A stretch of 50,180 nucleotides of DNA from DATMNI01 sp035570275 (GCA_035570275.1 DATMNI010000214.1:1-50180), one strand, 5' to 3'; positions 15,190 through 22,792 are shown, counted from the stretch's first letter. The notes: generated by a model not told the origin, from the letters alone. Program-made: numbers and translations.

Positions 15190-15264
15190 TGGCAGGTAGC
15201 ACAACGGCCGTGCGGCTGGCTGTTAACCAGCAAGATGGAGGTTCGAATCCTCTCCTGCCAGCCA
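15190..15264 (+). tRNA. tRNA-Asn(GTT)
   Basis: Acceptor TGGCAGG/CCTGCCA with T1-A72 and G73 as in bacterial Asn, D-stem GCAC/GTGC, anticodon stem GCTGG/CCAGC with loop CTGTTAA (T33), T-arm GGAGG/CCTCT, CCA. Fully regular. Confidence 0.94.
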
Positions 15265-15272
15265 AAGTTCGA

Positions 15273-15348
15273 GTCCCTCTAGCTCATTGGGTAGAGCGCC
15301 GGTCTTATATACCGGAGGCGTCTGGTTCGAAGCCAGAGAGGGGCACCA
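15273..15348 (+). tRNA. tRNA-Ile(TAT)
   Basis: Acceptor GTCCCTC/GAGGGGC, D-stem GCTC/GAGC, anticodon stem CCGGT/ACCGG with loop CTTATAT (T33, anticodon TAT), T-arm TCTGG/CCAGA, A73, CCA. Most bacteria read AUA with a lysidine-modified CAT tRNA, so a TAT gene is unusual. Confidence 0.9.
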
Positions 15349-15349
15349 T

Positions 15350-15425
15350 GCCGGGCTTGTCGTCTGGTGACGGCACTTCTCCTACAAAGAAGATAAGCAG
15401 GGTTCGATCCCCTGGCCCGGCACCA
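15350..15425 (+). tRNA. tRNA-Val(TAC), C33 variant
   Basis: Acceptor GCCGGGC/GCCCGGC, anticodon stem CTTCT/AGAAG with loop CCTACAA (C33, anticodon 15383-15385), T-arm CAGGG/CCCTG, A73 as in Val, CCA. The D-stem is short (GTC/GGC). Confidence 0.87.
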
Positions 15426-15430
15426 GTTTT

Positions 15431-15506
15431 GGGTCTTTAGCTTAAGTGGCAAAGCGCCGTCCTTTTAAGTCGGATGATCTGGCTTCGATCGCCAGAGGAC
15501 CCACCA
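15431..15506 (+). tRNA. tRNA-Lys(TTT)
   Basis: Acceptor GGGTCTT/AGGACCC, D-stem GCTT/AAGC, anticodon stem CCGTC/GTCGG with a T-T mismatch as in Gln(TTG), loop CTTTTAA (T33), T-arm CTGGC/GCCAG, A73, CCA. Its CCA ends five bases before the HNH start codon. Confidence 0.92.
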
Positions 15507-15511
15507 TCTCT

Positions 15512-16018
15512 ATGAGCCTGAACCGTCTATGCCTGGTGCTGAACGCTTCCTATGAGCCGATCCATGTGGCTTCGGCCCGGCGCGCGCTGACCCTGGTTTT
15601 CAAAGGAGCGGCCGTGGTGGAGGAAGTGTCGCCCTACACGATCCGGACGGCCAGGGTCAACGTGCCGGTGCCGAGCGTGATCCGGTTGATGAAGTACCGG
15701 CGGATGCCGCGCCAGAACCGGGCGGTGTCCCGGAAGGGCATCATGCTGCGGGACCGGAATACCTGCCAGTACTGCACCGCGGTTCTGCCGGCTCACAGCC
15801 TGACGCTGGACCACGTGATTCCACGGTCGCGATCCGGCCCGTCGACCTGGGAGAATCTGGTGGCCTGCTGCTTCCGCTGCAACAACCGCAAGGGAGACCG
15901 GACCCCGCCGGAAGCCGGCATGCCGCTGGCCCGGAAGCCCATGCCGATCGGCATTCACGCCAAGCACCGGCTGCTGGCGGGTGACGTAGAAACCTGGGAG
16001 AAGTATCTGTTTTGCTGA
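15512..16018 (+). CDS. HNH endonuclease embedded in the tRNA array
   Basis: The 168-aa product has an HNH nuclease core: CQYC (85-88), LTLDHVIPRSRSG with the catalytic D100-H101, and NLVACCFRCNNRKGDRTP carrying the second Cys pair and the Asn. The N-terminal part (RLCLVLNASYEPIHVASARR) is typical of a widespread chromosomal HNH family of unknown target. The ATG lies five bases after the tRNA-Lys CCA and the stop two bases before tRNA-Arg(CCT), with no separate ribosome binding site. Processing of the flanking tRNAs would release a nearly leaderless mRNA, so expression is probably tied to array transcription. Confidence 0.92.
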   Translation: MSLNRLCLVLNASYEPIHVASARRALTLVFKGAAVVEEVSPYTIRTARVNVPVPSVIRLMKYRRMPRQNRAVSRKGIMLRDRNTCQYCTAVLPAHSLTLDHVIPRSRSGPSTWENLVACCFRCNNRKGDRTPPEAGMPLARKPMPIGIHAKHRLLAGDVETWEKYLFC

Positions 16019-16020
16019 AC

Positions 16021-16097
16021 GCGCGATTAGCTCAGACGGAAAGAGCGTCCCTCTCCTAAAGGGAAGGCCGGTGGTTCGACTCCGCCATCGCGCACCA
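16021..16097 (+). tRNA. tRNA-Arg(CCT)
   Basis: Acceptor GCGCGAT/ATCGCGC, D-stem GCTC/GAGC, anticodon stem TCCCT/AGGGA with loop CTCCTAA (T33), T-arm GGTGG/CCGCC, A73, CCA. Regular. It begins immediately after the HNH stop codon. Confidence 0.94.
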
Positions 16098-16099
16098 AT

Positions 16100-16146
16100 G
16101 GACCCGTAGCTTAACCTAACGGACAAGGCGCTTCCCTTCTGAGGAA
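16100..16146 (+). pseudogene. Truncated tRNA-Arg(TCT), 5' half only
   Basis: The 5' half is clear: GGACCCG, a D-arm with GG, and anticodon loop CTTCTGA (TCT) on a CTTCC/GGAAC stem with a mismatched outer pair. The T-arm and 3' acceptor strand are absent and are replaced by unrelated DNA leading into a family C repeat at 16205. This marks the broken end of the array. Confidence 0.75.
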
Positions 16147-16204
16147 CCCTGCATCCTGCCGCTGGCTGGAGGCGCCTGTGAACGTCTGACACATGGGGCT
16201 CCGC

Positions 16205-16272
16205 TCCCGGCATTCGCTCCCTAACGGTCGCGGCTCTGATCGGAGCCGCGCGCGTCAGCAAGCGGTTTCCCA
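16205..16272. repeat. Palindromic element, family C
   Basis: The core GCTCCCTAACGGTCGCGGCT, the GATCGGAGCCGCGCGCGT arm and AGCAAGCGGTTTCCC match the element at 14036. The remaining intergenic DNA up to 16311 shows nothing else. Confidence 0.85.
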
Positions 16273-16311
16273 GGAGCCGGCGCGGTCACGGCTGGACTTC
16301 CTGAATGACCC

Positions 16312-17688
16312 TCAAATCTGTTCGAAGTAGCGTTTGCGCTCCCAATCGGTGACCGCGGCGTCGAAGGCCGCCTGCTCAATCTCAAAGAAATGCGCGTAGT
16401 GTGCCACAACTTCCGGGCCCAGCGCTTCCCGGACGAATGGGCTGGACTGGAACGCAACTGCGGCCTCGCGCAGCGTCGCGGGGACGCACGGCAAGGCTTT
16501 GGCGGCGTAGGCATCACCTTCAAAAAGCGGTGGCGGCTCGGTCTTCCTGGCAATGCCGTCCAGGCCGGAAGCGAGCGCGGCGGCGAAACAGAGGTAGGGG
16601 TTGCAGTCGGCTCCGGGAATGCGGCACTCGATTCTCAGGCTCGGACCCTTCCCGACCACTCGAAAGCTGGCCGTGCGGTTGTCGTGGCTCCACGCCAGGC
16701 GCGTCGGCGCCCACGAACCGGCGCGAAACCGCTTGTAGGAATTCACCGTGGGCGCGTAAAAGACCATGAACTCGGGCACGTGAGCGAGCCAGCCGCCCAG
16801 AAACCAGCGGAACGCATCGCTGCAACGAACCGGCCCTAACAGACTCTCTCCGGCCATGAGATTTCTGCCATCCTGCCAGAGACTCAAGTGTACGTGACAG
16901 CTCGATCCGGCCTGCGCAGCGTCGGGCTTCGCCATAAATGTGACGCTCATGCCCAGACTGTCGGCCACTTCCTTGAAGCATTGTTTGAAAACGGCATGCC
17001 GGTCGGCCATGGTCAGTATGTCGGTGTATCCCACGTTCAGTTCGTGCTGCCCCTTGCCCCACTCGCCTTTGGAACATTCCACCGGTATGCCCGATTGTGC
17101 CAGGTGCCGCCGGACTGTGCCATTGAGCTTTTCTTCGCGCGTTCCCTGCAAAACGTGATAATCCTCAAGGTACCAGCCGGCGGATTCCAGGCCGTTATAC
17201 CCGGCGGCGGCCGCCTGGCGATATGAGTTGTTGAATATGTAATACTCCAGCTCAGACCCAGCCATTGGCTGATACCCCATCTGGCGCGCTCGTTCGATTT
17301 GCCGCCGCAAAATGGAGCGCGGCGCCTGTTCGACCAACGCGTGGGAGCCGGGTTGAACCACGTCGCAGGTCACCAGAGCCGTCCGGTCGAGCCAGTTGGC
17401 CACGCGCAGGGTCGCCAGGTCGGCCGCCATGTGGAAATCGCCGTAGCCGCGCTCCCAGTTGGCGAACTGATAGCCTGGCGCCGGGTCCATTTCCATATCG
17501 GTGGTGAGCAGGTAGTCGCAAGCGTGCGTGCCCGGCTCTGGGCCGCTATACAGAAAGAAACGGGCGTCCAGGCGTTTGCCAAGCTGGCGGCCATAGAGAT
17601 CGGTGAACGTCAGCAGAACAGTGTCGATCTGCGACTCGTAGACGCGGCACCGAAGATCTTCGATGGTCAGCATTCCGGGGATAGTCAT
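16312..17688 (-). CDS. Glutamine-synthetase-family ligase (gamma-glutamyl-amine type)
   Basis: The 458-aa product has the GS catalytic fold: AGSELEYYIFN (metal-binding Glu), GKGQHELNVGYTD, AGSSCHVHLSLW (His), NSYKRFRAGSWAPTRLAWS (ATP/Glu-binding Arg) and RIECRIPGADCNPYLCFAA. Sequence style and neighbours point to the GlnA-like/PuuA branch that ligates glutamate to an amine instead of ammonia. It is the last gene of an operon with an aldehyde dehydrogenase, iron alcohol dehydrogenase and class I amidotransferase, as expected for oxidation of a gamma-glutamylated amino alcohol or polyamine. The substrate is an inference. Confidence 0.88.
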   Translation of the reverse strand: MTIPGMLTIEDLRCRVYESQIDTVLLTFTDLYGRQLGKRLDARFFLYSGPEPGTHACDYLLTTDMEMDPAPGYQFANWERGYGDFHMAADLATLRVANWLDRTALVTCDVVQPGSHALVEQAPRSILRRQIERARQMGYQPMAGSELEYYIFNNSYRQAAAAGYNGLESAGWYLEDYHVLQGTREEKLNGTVRRHLAQSGIPVECSKGEWGKGQHELNVGYTDILTMADRHAVFKQCFKEVADSLGMSVTFMAKPDAAQAGSSCHVHLSLWQDGRNLMAGESLLGPVRCSDAFRWFLGGWLAHVPEFMVFYAPTVNSYKRFRAGSWAPTRLAWSHDNRTASFRVVGKGPSLRIECRIPGADCNPYLCFAAALASGLDGIARKTEPPPLFEGDAYAAKALPCVPATLREAAVAFQSSPFVREALGPEVVAHYAHFFEIEQAAFDAAVTDWERKRYFEQI

Positions 17689-17718
17689 ACGGCAAAGCGC
17701 TCCTCAAACTGCCGGTCG

Positions 17719-19113
17719 TCAACCGATGGTCCGCGTGCGCAAATGAAAACTCTTGGGACGCGTCAGGTGCAGGAAACCGAGGTGCGACAGCGTGCAGCCG
17801 TGCCCGCTGTCTTTGATGCCAACCCAGGCGAGTTCGGGGTCGAGATAATCGCAGCGGTTGACGTAGACGGTCCCTGCTGCCGTCCGGGCGGCCAGGGCCT
17901 CGCCGCGGGCCGCGTCCTCGGTCCAGATGGAAGCGGTGAGACCGTAGGGGCTGTCGTTCATGAGGCGGACGCCTTCCTCTTCATTGTCCACCGGCATGAT
18001 GCCGATCACAGGTCCAAAGCTCTCCTCCATCATCACGCTCATGCGGTGGTCCACATCCCGCAGCACGGTCGGCTGGAAGAAGTATCCGGGGCCCGGCGCA
18101 CGGCTTCCACCCGTGAGCACTCTGGCGCCGAGGCCAACGGCCTGGTCTATCTGAAACTCCATAAACTCGACGGCCTTGCGCTGCGCCAGCGGCCCAATAT
18201 CGGTGGCACTGTCCTCCGGGTTCCCGACTTTGTATTTCTCCACTTCGGCGACGTAGGCGTCCAAGAATCTCGCGAACAGGGGACGCAATACGTAGATCCG
18301 CTCGACGGCGCAACAGCTCTGCCCGGCATTATAGAAGGCGCCATCCACCAGGTTGGCCACGGCGTAACTGAAGTTCGCGTCTTCGCAGACCAGGGCCGGA
18401 TCTTTGCCGCCGAGTTCCAGGCCCATGTCGAGCAACTGCCCGGAAGCCTGGCGGTAGACCTCGCGCCCGCCTTCCACCGAACCGGTGAACGAGACGAAGT
18501 CGACGGCGCGCCTGTCAATCAGCCGGCCCACCGTCGAATGGCCCACGTGAATGGAAGCCACCAGGTCCGGAGGAAGACTCGTCTTCCGAAAGGCGTCGAC
18601 AAACGCGTCCCCGCACAGCGGTGTCAGACGGGCGTGCTTGATCAGCACGGCGTTGCCTGCCAACAGGGCCGGAATTACCACATTCACCGCGATCAACAAG
18701 GGATAATTCCAGGCGGGAATATCCAGCACGATTCCCAGGGGCTCACGGCGAATGAACCTGCGAAAGCCCTCTTTGGGCGGCAGTTCATCGTCCTGCAGCG
18801 CAGCCGCCGCCAGCCGGAGCATGGTTTCGGCGCGGTCGAGCGTGGTATCCACCTCACGCCGCGCCTGCACGAGCGGCTTCCCCATCTGCCGCGTGATATC
18901 GAGGGCCACGGATTCTTTCATGGATCGAAAAGCATCGACGAAGCCGCGGCAGATCTCCACTCTCTCGCTCACCGGGACTTCGCGCCACTTGCGTTGCGCG
19001 GCCCGCATCCTTTCAAGAACGGACGCGAGCTCCGATTCCGCAGTCGGCTCGAGCGTGCGAAAGGTCTCTTCGGTCGCAGGGTTTACCAGGTTGATAAGCG
19101 AAGTTTCCGTCAT
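17719..19113 (-). CDS. Aldehyde dehydrogenase
   Basis: The 464-aa product is an NAD(P)-dependent ALDH: IPAWNYPLLIAVNVVIPAL cofactor loop, FTGSVEGGREV glycine motif, active-site Glu in LELGGKDPAL and nucleophile in YNAGQSCCAVERIYV. ATG at 19113 overlaps the alcohol dehydrogenase stop (ATGA), giving MTETSLINLVNPATEE. It would convert the aldehyde made by the upstream dehydrogenase into an acid. The PuuC-like role fits the operon, but succinate-semialdehyde dehydrogenases have the same motifs. Confidence 0.93.
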   Translation of the reverse strand: MTETSLINLVNPATEETFRTLEPTAESELASVLERMRAAQRKWREVPVSERVEICRGFVDAFRSMKESVALDITRQMGKPLVQARREVDTTLDRAETMLRLAAAALQDDELPPKEGFRRFIRREPLGIVLDIPAWNYPLLIAVNVVIPALLAGNAVLIKHARLTPLCGDAFVDAFRKTSLPPDLVASIHVGHSTVGRLIDRRAVDFVSFTGSVEGGREVYRQASGQLLDMGLELGGKDPALVCEDANFSYAVANLVDGAFYNAGQSCCAVERIYVLRPLFARFLDAYVAEVEKYKVGNPEDSATDIGPLAQRKAVEFMEFQIDQAVGLGARVLTGGSRAPGPGYFFQPTVLRDVDHRMSVMMEESFGPVIGIMPVDNEEEGVRLMNDSPYGLTASIWTEDAARGEALAARTAAGTVYVNRCDYLDPELAWVGIKDSGHGCTLSHLGFLHLTRPKSFHLRTRTIG

Positions 19114-20306
19114 GCCTGCCAGCTCTCCTCGTACAGCCTCAAGAGATCGCCCTGCGTGCACGGACGGATATTCGTTTTGTGGCAGGAGTCATCGAAGGCG
19201 CTAACGGAAAGGCTCTCCAGGCTCTCCCGCGGGATTCCGTAGTTGCGCAGCCCTGGCGTGATTCCGAGGCGCTTGATCATGCCTTCGACCTCGGGGATGG
19301 ACTTGGCGGCGGAATCGTTCCCGGTCGCACGTTCGGTCGCACGCTCCGTGGCCTCGCGACCAGCCCCATCGAAGAGGCGGGCCAGACGCGCGTAGTGAGG
19401 CGCCGCCGCTTCCAGGTTGAAGCGCATCACGGCCGGCAGGCACAAAGCGTTCGCCAGCCCATGATGTACTCCAAACCCGGTGGAGAGCGGATGCGCCAGC
19501 GAGTGCGTTGCGCCCAGATCTTTCTGGAACGCGATGGCTCCCATGGCCGCCGCCACCTGCATGTTTCCGCGGGCCTCAATATCGGTGCCGTCGCGCGTGG
19601 CCCGCTCCAGATAACGGATGACCAGTTCCAGGCCGTGGATGGCGATGGCGTCGCACAAGGGATGAAACGACGGGCAGGTGAGCGATTCCAGGCAGTGCGT
19701 GAATGCGTCCATACCCGTGGCCGCGGTCAGGAACGGCGGCAGGCTCACGGTAAGCTCCGGATCGAGAATCGCCCGCTTGGGCATCAACCAGGGGCTGAAG
19801 ATGATGATCTTTCGGCCCAGCTTGTGCGAAGTGATGACCGAGGACCGCCCGACCTCGCTGCCGGTTCCCGCGGTGGTGGGAATGGCGATGATCGGATCAT
19901 AAGGACCCGTCATGCGGTCCATGCCTCCGGCCTGCGCTTCCAGTTCGGCAAGGGCGCCCTGATGGCGGGCCATCACCACCACCGCCTTGGCGACATCGAT
20001 GGCGCTGCCGCCGCCCAGCCCAACGACACCGTCGCAGCCGGCGGACCGGTACATCTCAGCCGCCTCGAGTACGTCTTCTTCGATCGGATTTCCGTGGACC
20101 CGGTCGAAGACCTGGTGGCTGATTCCTGCCTTTTGGAGCACCCCAGCCACCGCATGAAACGCGGGCGAGGCGCGGAGGCCGGGATCGGTCACCACCAGCG
20201 GATTGCGGACCGCTGTCTCCTCCAGGCATGCGGGAAGACGCCCGACGGCAGCGCGGCCGAAGACGATCCGGGTGGGAAATGAAAACGTAACGATCTCATC
20301 GAACAT
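19110..20306 (-). CDS. Iron-containing alcohol dehydrogenase
   Basis: The 398-aa product is a group III (Fe) alcohol dehydrogenase. It starts MFDEIVTFSFPTRIVFG and has GLGGGSAIDVAKAV (NAD loop), IPTTAGTGSEV and the metal-binding THSLAHPLSTGFGVHHGLAN region with the conserved histidines. ATG at 20306 has a GGAG ribosome binding site overlapping the end of the amidotransferase gene, one base away. Predicted step: oxidation of an alcohol, possibly a gamma-glutamyl amino alcohol, to the aldehyde used by the next gene. Confidence 0.93.
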   Translation of the reverse strand: MFDEIVTFSFPTRIVFGRAAVGRLPACLEETAVRNPLVVTDPGLRASPAFHAVAGVLQKAGISHQVFDRVHGNPIEEDVLEAAEMYRSAGCDGVVGLGGGSAIDVAKAVVVMARHQGALAELEAQAGGMDRMTGPYDPIIAIPTTAGTGSEVGRSSVITSHKLGRKIIIFSPWLMPKRAILDPELTVSLPPFLTAATGMDAFTHCLESLTCPSFHPLCDAIAIHGLELVIRYLERATRDGTDIEARGNMQVAAAMGAIAFQKDLGATHSLAHPLSTGFGVHHGLANALCLPAVMRFNLEAAAPHYARLARLFDGAGREATERATERATGNDSAAKSIPEVEGMIKRLGITPGLRNYGIPRESLESLSVSAFDDSCHKTNIRPCTQGDLLRLYEESWQA

Positions 20307-20307
20307 G

Positions 20308-21162
20308 TCACGCTCCTGCCGCGCGCGGCAGCACAACCTTGTTAATCCAATTGCGGAACTCGATCTGCCGGACCTCGTCGGACAGCACGTCGTCGTCGAT
20401 GTCGAGTTGCCAGCGCAGGTCCTTTCGATTCGGATCGCGGTTGAGCGCCTCGAGCTTCTCCACATACCCGGCAAGATCCTCGGGACTTTCAAAAAATCCC
20501 TCCGGCAGCAGCTTCTGCGCCCGCGCCGTGATCAAGCGCGCCATTTCGTGCAAGTCGTACTCCGGGTGATACTGGACCGCCCAAAAGCTCCCGTTTCCGT
20601 GCCTCACTTCCAGGGCCTGGACGTGCGTGAAATCGTTGCTGGCCAACACCACGGCGCCGGGCGGGAGTTCGGTGACCTCGTCGAGGTGACTGATGAAGTT
20701 GCTGAACACCGGCGGCCTGCCTTCCAGCATCGGATGCTTCTGCCCTGCAGGCGTAAGGTGAATTTTGCGCGCAATTCCCATTTCGCGCCCGCGCGGGCTC
20801 GCCGACACTGTGCCCCCGGCCGCGGTGGCGGCGATCTGCAGGCCCCAGCAGGATCCGAAGGCGGGGGTCCCGGCGTCAAAGGTCTGCGCGGCGAACTCGA
20901 TCTGGCGGGCGACGCTGGGATTGTCCCGGTGGTAGACGGTGAGATTGCAGCCCGTCCAAAGGATGCCGGCATAGTGCTCCGGCCCCTGGGCCTCCGGAGG
21001 AGTGGGATGGTCGCTGGGAAACCAAAAAACGTATTCGGCCTCCGGCAGCCACCTTTTCAGCATGTCCGCGTACAGCCTGGCCGCATGCTTCATTCCGACC
21101 AGGTCGAAATCGTCGCGGCTGGCCTCGGCGTATCCATCAACGATCAGGAAACGTATGGGCAT
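20308..21162 (-). CDS. Class I glutamine amidotransferase (gamma-glutamyl hydrolase-like)
   Basis: The 284-aa product carries the class I GATase triad: Cys in FGSCWGLQIA and His-Glu in VQYHPEYDLHE. The N-terminus is MPIRFLIVDGYAEASR. The free-standing form with GS-like, ALDH and ADH neighbours suggests it removes gamma-glutamate from the oxidised product, like PuuD, instead of supplying ammonia. A C-terminal extension of about 80 residues (after the triad) is longer than in PuuD. It is the first gene of the tight operon down to 16312. Confidence 0.88.
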   Translation of the reverse strand: MPIRFLIVDGYAEASRDDFDLVGMKHAARLYADMLKRWLPEAEYVFWFPSDHPTPPEAQGPEHYAGILWTGCNLTVYHRDNPSVARQIEFAAQTFDAGTPAFGSCWGLQIAATAAGGTVSASPRGREMGIARKIHLTPAGQKHPMLEGRPPVFSNFISHLDEVTELPPGAVVLASNDFTHVQALEVRHGNGSFWAVQYHPEYDLHEMARLITARAQKLLPEGFFESPEDLAGYVEKLEALNRDPNRKDLRWQLDIDDDVLSDEVRQIEFRNWINKVVLPRAAGA

Positions 21163-21186
21163 AAGATTGTTCGTCAGTGCTTCCGC

Positions 21187-21373
21187 CGGTGGGACAGACC
21201 ATCGCACTCCGTGGTCTGTTGGGATAGGCCTCCGGCGCCCGAAATTTCATGAAAGACTCCGGCGGGTCCAGGGCATTCCCCGACCCTCGAGATGGTTTTT
21301 CGACCCTGTCATCGCTCACCAGACGGCGGCTGGGTGACAGACGACAAAAGGCGATCGTCTGTCCTACCGGTGT
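21187..21373. repeat. Dispersed inverted repeat, family B (split copy)
   Basis: GGTGGGACAGACCATCG with GTGGTCTGTTGGGA near 21187-21225, and GGCGATCGTCTGTCC near 21350-21365, match the compact copy at 37537-37620. The second part encodes the last residues of the HAD protein, so the repeat has run into its coding end. Confidence 0.8.
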
Positions 21374-22121
21374 CCATGGACTCGATGATATCCGGCAACT
21401 GGCGATAGTCGGCGCAAACCGCGTCGGCCTGGGTACCGGCGGTGCCCCGGTCGATTGCCGCCGTCAGCAGAACCGCCCTGGCTCCCAGCGCTTTCGGCCC
21501 GGCAATATCGTTCCGCTCACGGTCGCCGATGTGCACCATCTCGCCGAGTTGGCAGTCCATCAGTTCGGCGGCGCGGCGAAACACCTGGGGCGCCGGCTTC
21601 GACCAGCCGAGCTCGTCGGAAAACACGAAGGCGGAAAAAAAGTCGAGCAGTCCGTAGCCCGCCAGCAACTCCCGCAGCACACGGCCGGGCGAAAAAATCG
21701 TGTCCGAGATTACCATCAGGCGGTATCGCCGCGCCAGAGTCTTTAACGCGTCAGCTACCCCAGGCACGAGATCGGGAGGCACACGCAGTTCCATTTCTTC
21801 GTGAAGCCGCACCAGTTCCCGGAACTCTTCATCCGGCAGTTCGCGCTTGAGCCCGCCAAGCAAGACGCGCAGCCGCACCTCCACGGTCCAGGTGACGTGC
21901 TGCTGGCGCCAGACCTGCCGGTAGGCGGCATCCGTGGTGTCATAGGCGCAATCGACCAGCGCCCGCTCGATGTCCGCGTGTCGCGACAGGAAGCCATGGA
22001 CCAGGTCTCGCCTTTCCACTGGTTTCGAAGGCAGGCCGAGTTGGCGCCGTTTCGGCTCGTCCGAATCGTCCGCAAATACGGTATCCCAGAGATCAAACGA
22101 AATGACACGAACGTGCGGCAT
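21309..22121 (-). CDS. HAD-family hydrolase
   Basis: The 270-aa product shows all HAD motifs: ISFDLWDTVF (motif I), MVISDTIFS (II), LGWSKPAPQVF (III, Lys) and VHIGDRERNDIAGPKALG (IV). A helical cap lies between motifs I and II. It is probably a small-molecule phosphatase. ATG at 22121 gives MPHVRVISFDLW. The last 15-20 residues are encoded by repeat DNA and are unlikely to be part of the fold. It may be the first gene of the amidotransferase operon, but a 146-bp gap with a repeat separates them. Confidence 0.88.
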   Translation of the reverse strand: MPHVRVISFDLWDTVFADDSDEPKRRQLGLPSKPVERRDLVHGFLSRHADIERALVDCAYDTTDAAYRQVWRQQHVTWTVEVRLRVLLGGLKRELPDEEFRELVRLHEEMELRVPPDLVPGVADALKTLARRYRLMVISDTIFSPGRVLRELLAGYGLLDFFSAFVFSDELGWSKPAPQVFRRAAELMDCQLGEMVHIGDRERNDIAGPKALGARAVLLTAAIDRGTAGTQADAVCADYRQLPDIIESMDTGRTDDRLLSSVTQPPSGER

Positions 22122-22680
22122 ATAACTAAGTATTCGTATTCCAGCTCGATGCCGACGTGTCCATCCGGCCAATGATCTCTTCCTGGAAGATCGGACCAAT
22201 GGATCCCATTCCATTGATGATACCCGCCGCCTTACGCCGCGCCCTTGGGTACTGTCGTAAAGGTGCGGCGAAGGCGATTTTAACAGGCTTCAGCGGTGGC
22301 GCTGGGAGCGGTGTGGCTGGCTGGGTGCCTGGTCTGGCAGGGCCGGCCCGTTTCCAGGCTCTGAGTTTTCTGAACTGGATTCGTGACTCTCAGGACTGAG
22401 GGTTGGTCCGGTTGAGGTCTCCGGCGATGCCGTTCCACAGGTGCAGGGGTAAATGACGGAACGAAAGCGAAATGTTTGGGTAAGGGGCTGAGTTTCGTCT
22501 GGGGATGGTGGTTCGGGGGGCGGTGATGACAAGCCCCTGGCCGGTTCGGGTGTCAGCGTGACAGGCCCCGGAGTGCAGGAACCCAAGGACCTCGCTTCGT
22601 TCGCCGGCATCCAAAGCACGCGCCAATCCGCCGCACTCTCGAAATTCGTTTGTGGAAGTTCGGCTGGGCGCGAACTCCCG

Positions 22681-22777
22681 GCGGGCGGATTGCCAATCCG
22701 CCGCAGCTTGCCAATCCGCCCCACATAGCGCCACAGGCGGATTAAATCCGCCGCAGGTTAAACAACCTGCCCCACAG
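22681..22777. repeat. Dispersed palindromic repeat, family A (double copy)
   Basis: Two successive units: GCGGATTGCCAATCCGCCGC with AATCCGCCCCACA, then GGCGGATTAAATCCGCC with GCAGGTTAAACAACCTGC and CCCAC. Confidence 0.88.
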
Positions 22778-22786
22778 CGGTTCCGG

Positions 22787-22792
22787 TATAAT
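22787..22792 (+). promoter_or_regulatory. Minus-10 box upstream of DUF1385-prfA-prmC
   Basis: A perfect TATAAT lies 70 bp before the DUF1385 start. The matching minus-35 position falls inside the family A repeat and is weak (no TTGACA). Confidence 0.45.

Noticed and set aside
13269..16146. Calling the tRNA array a prophage
   Set aside because: No integrase, terminase, capsid or lysis gene is present in the window; only tRNAs and an HNH gene.
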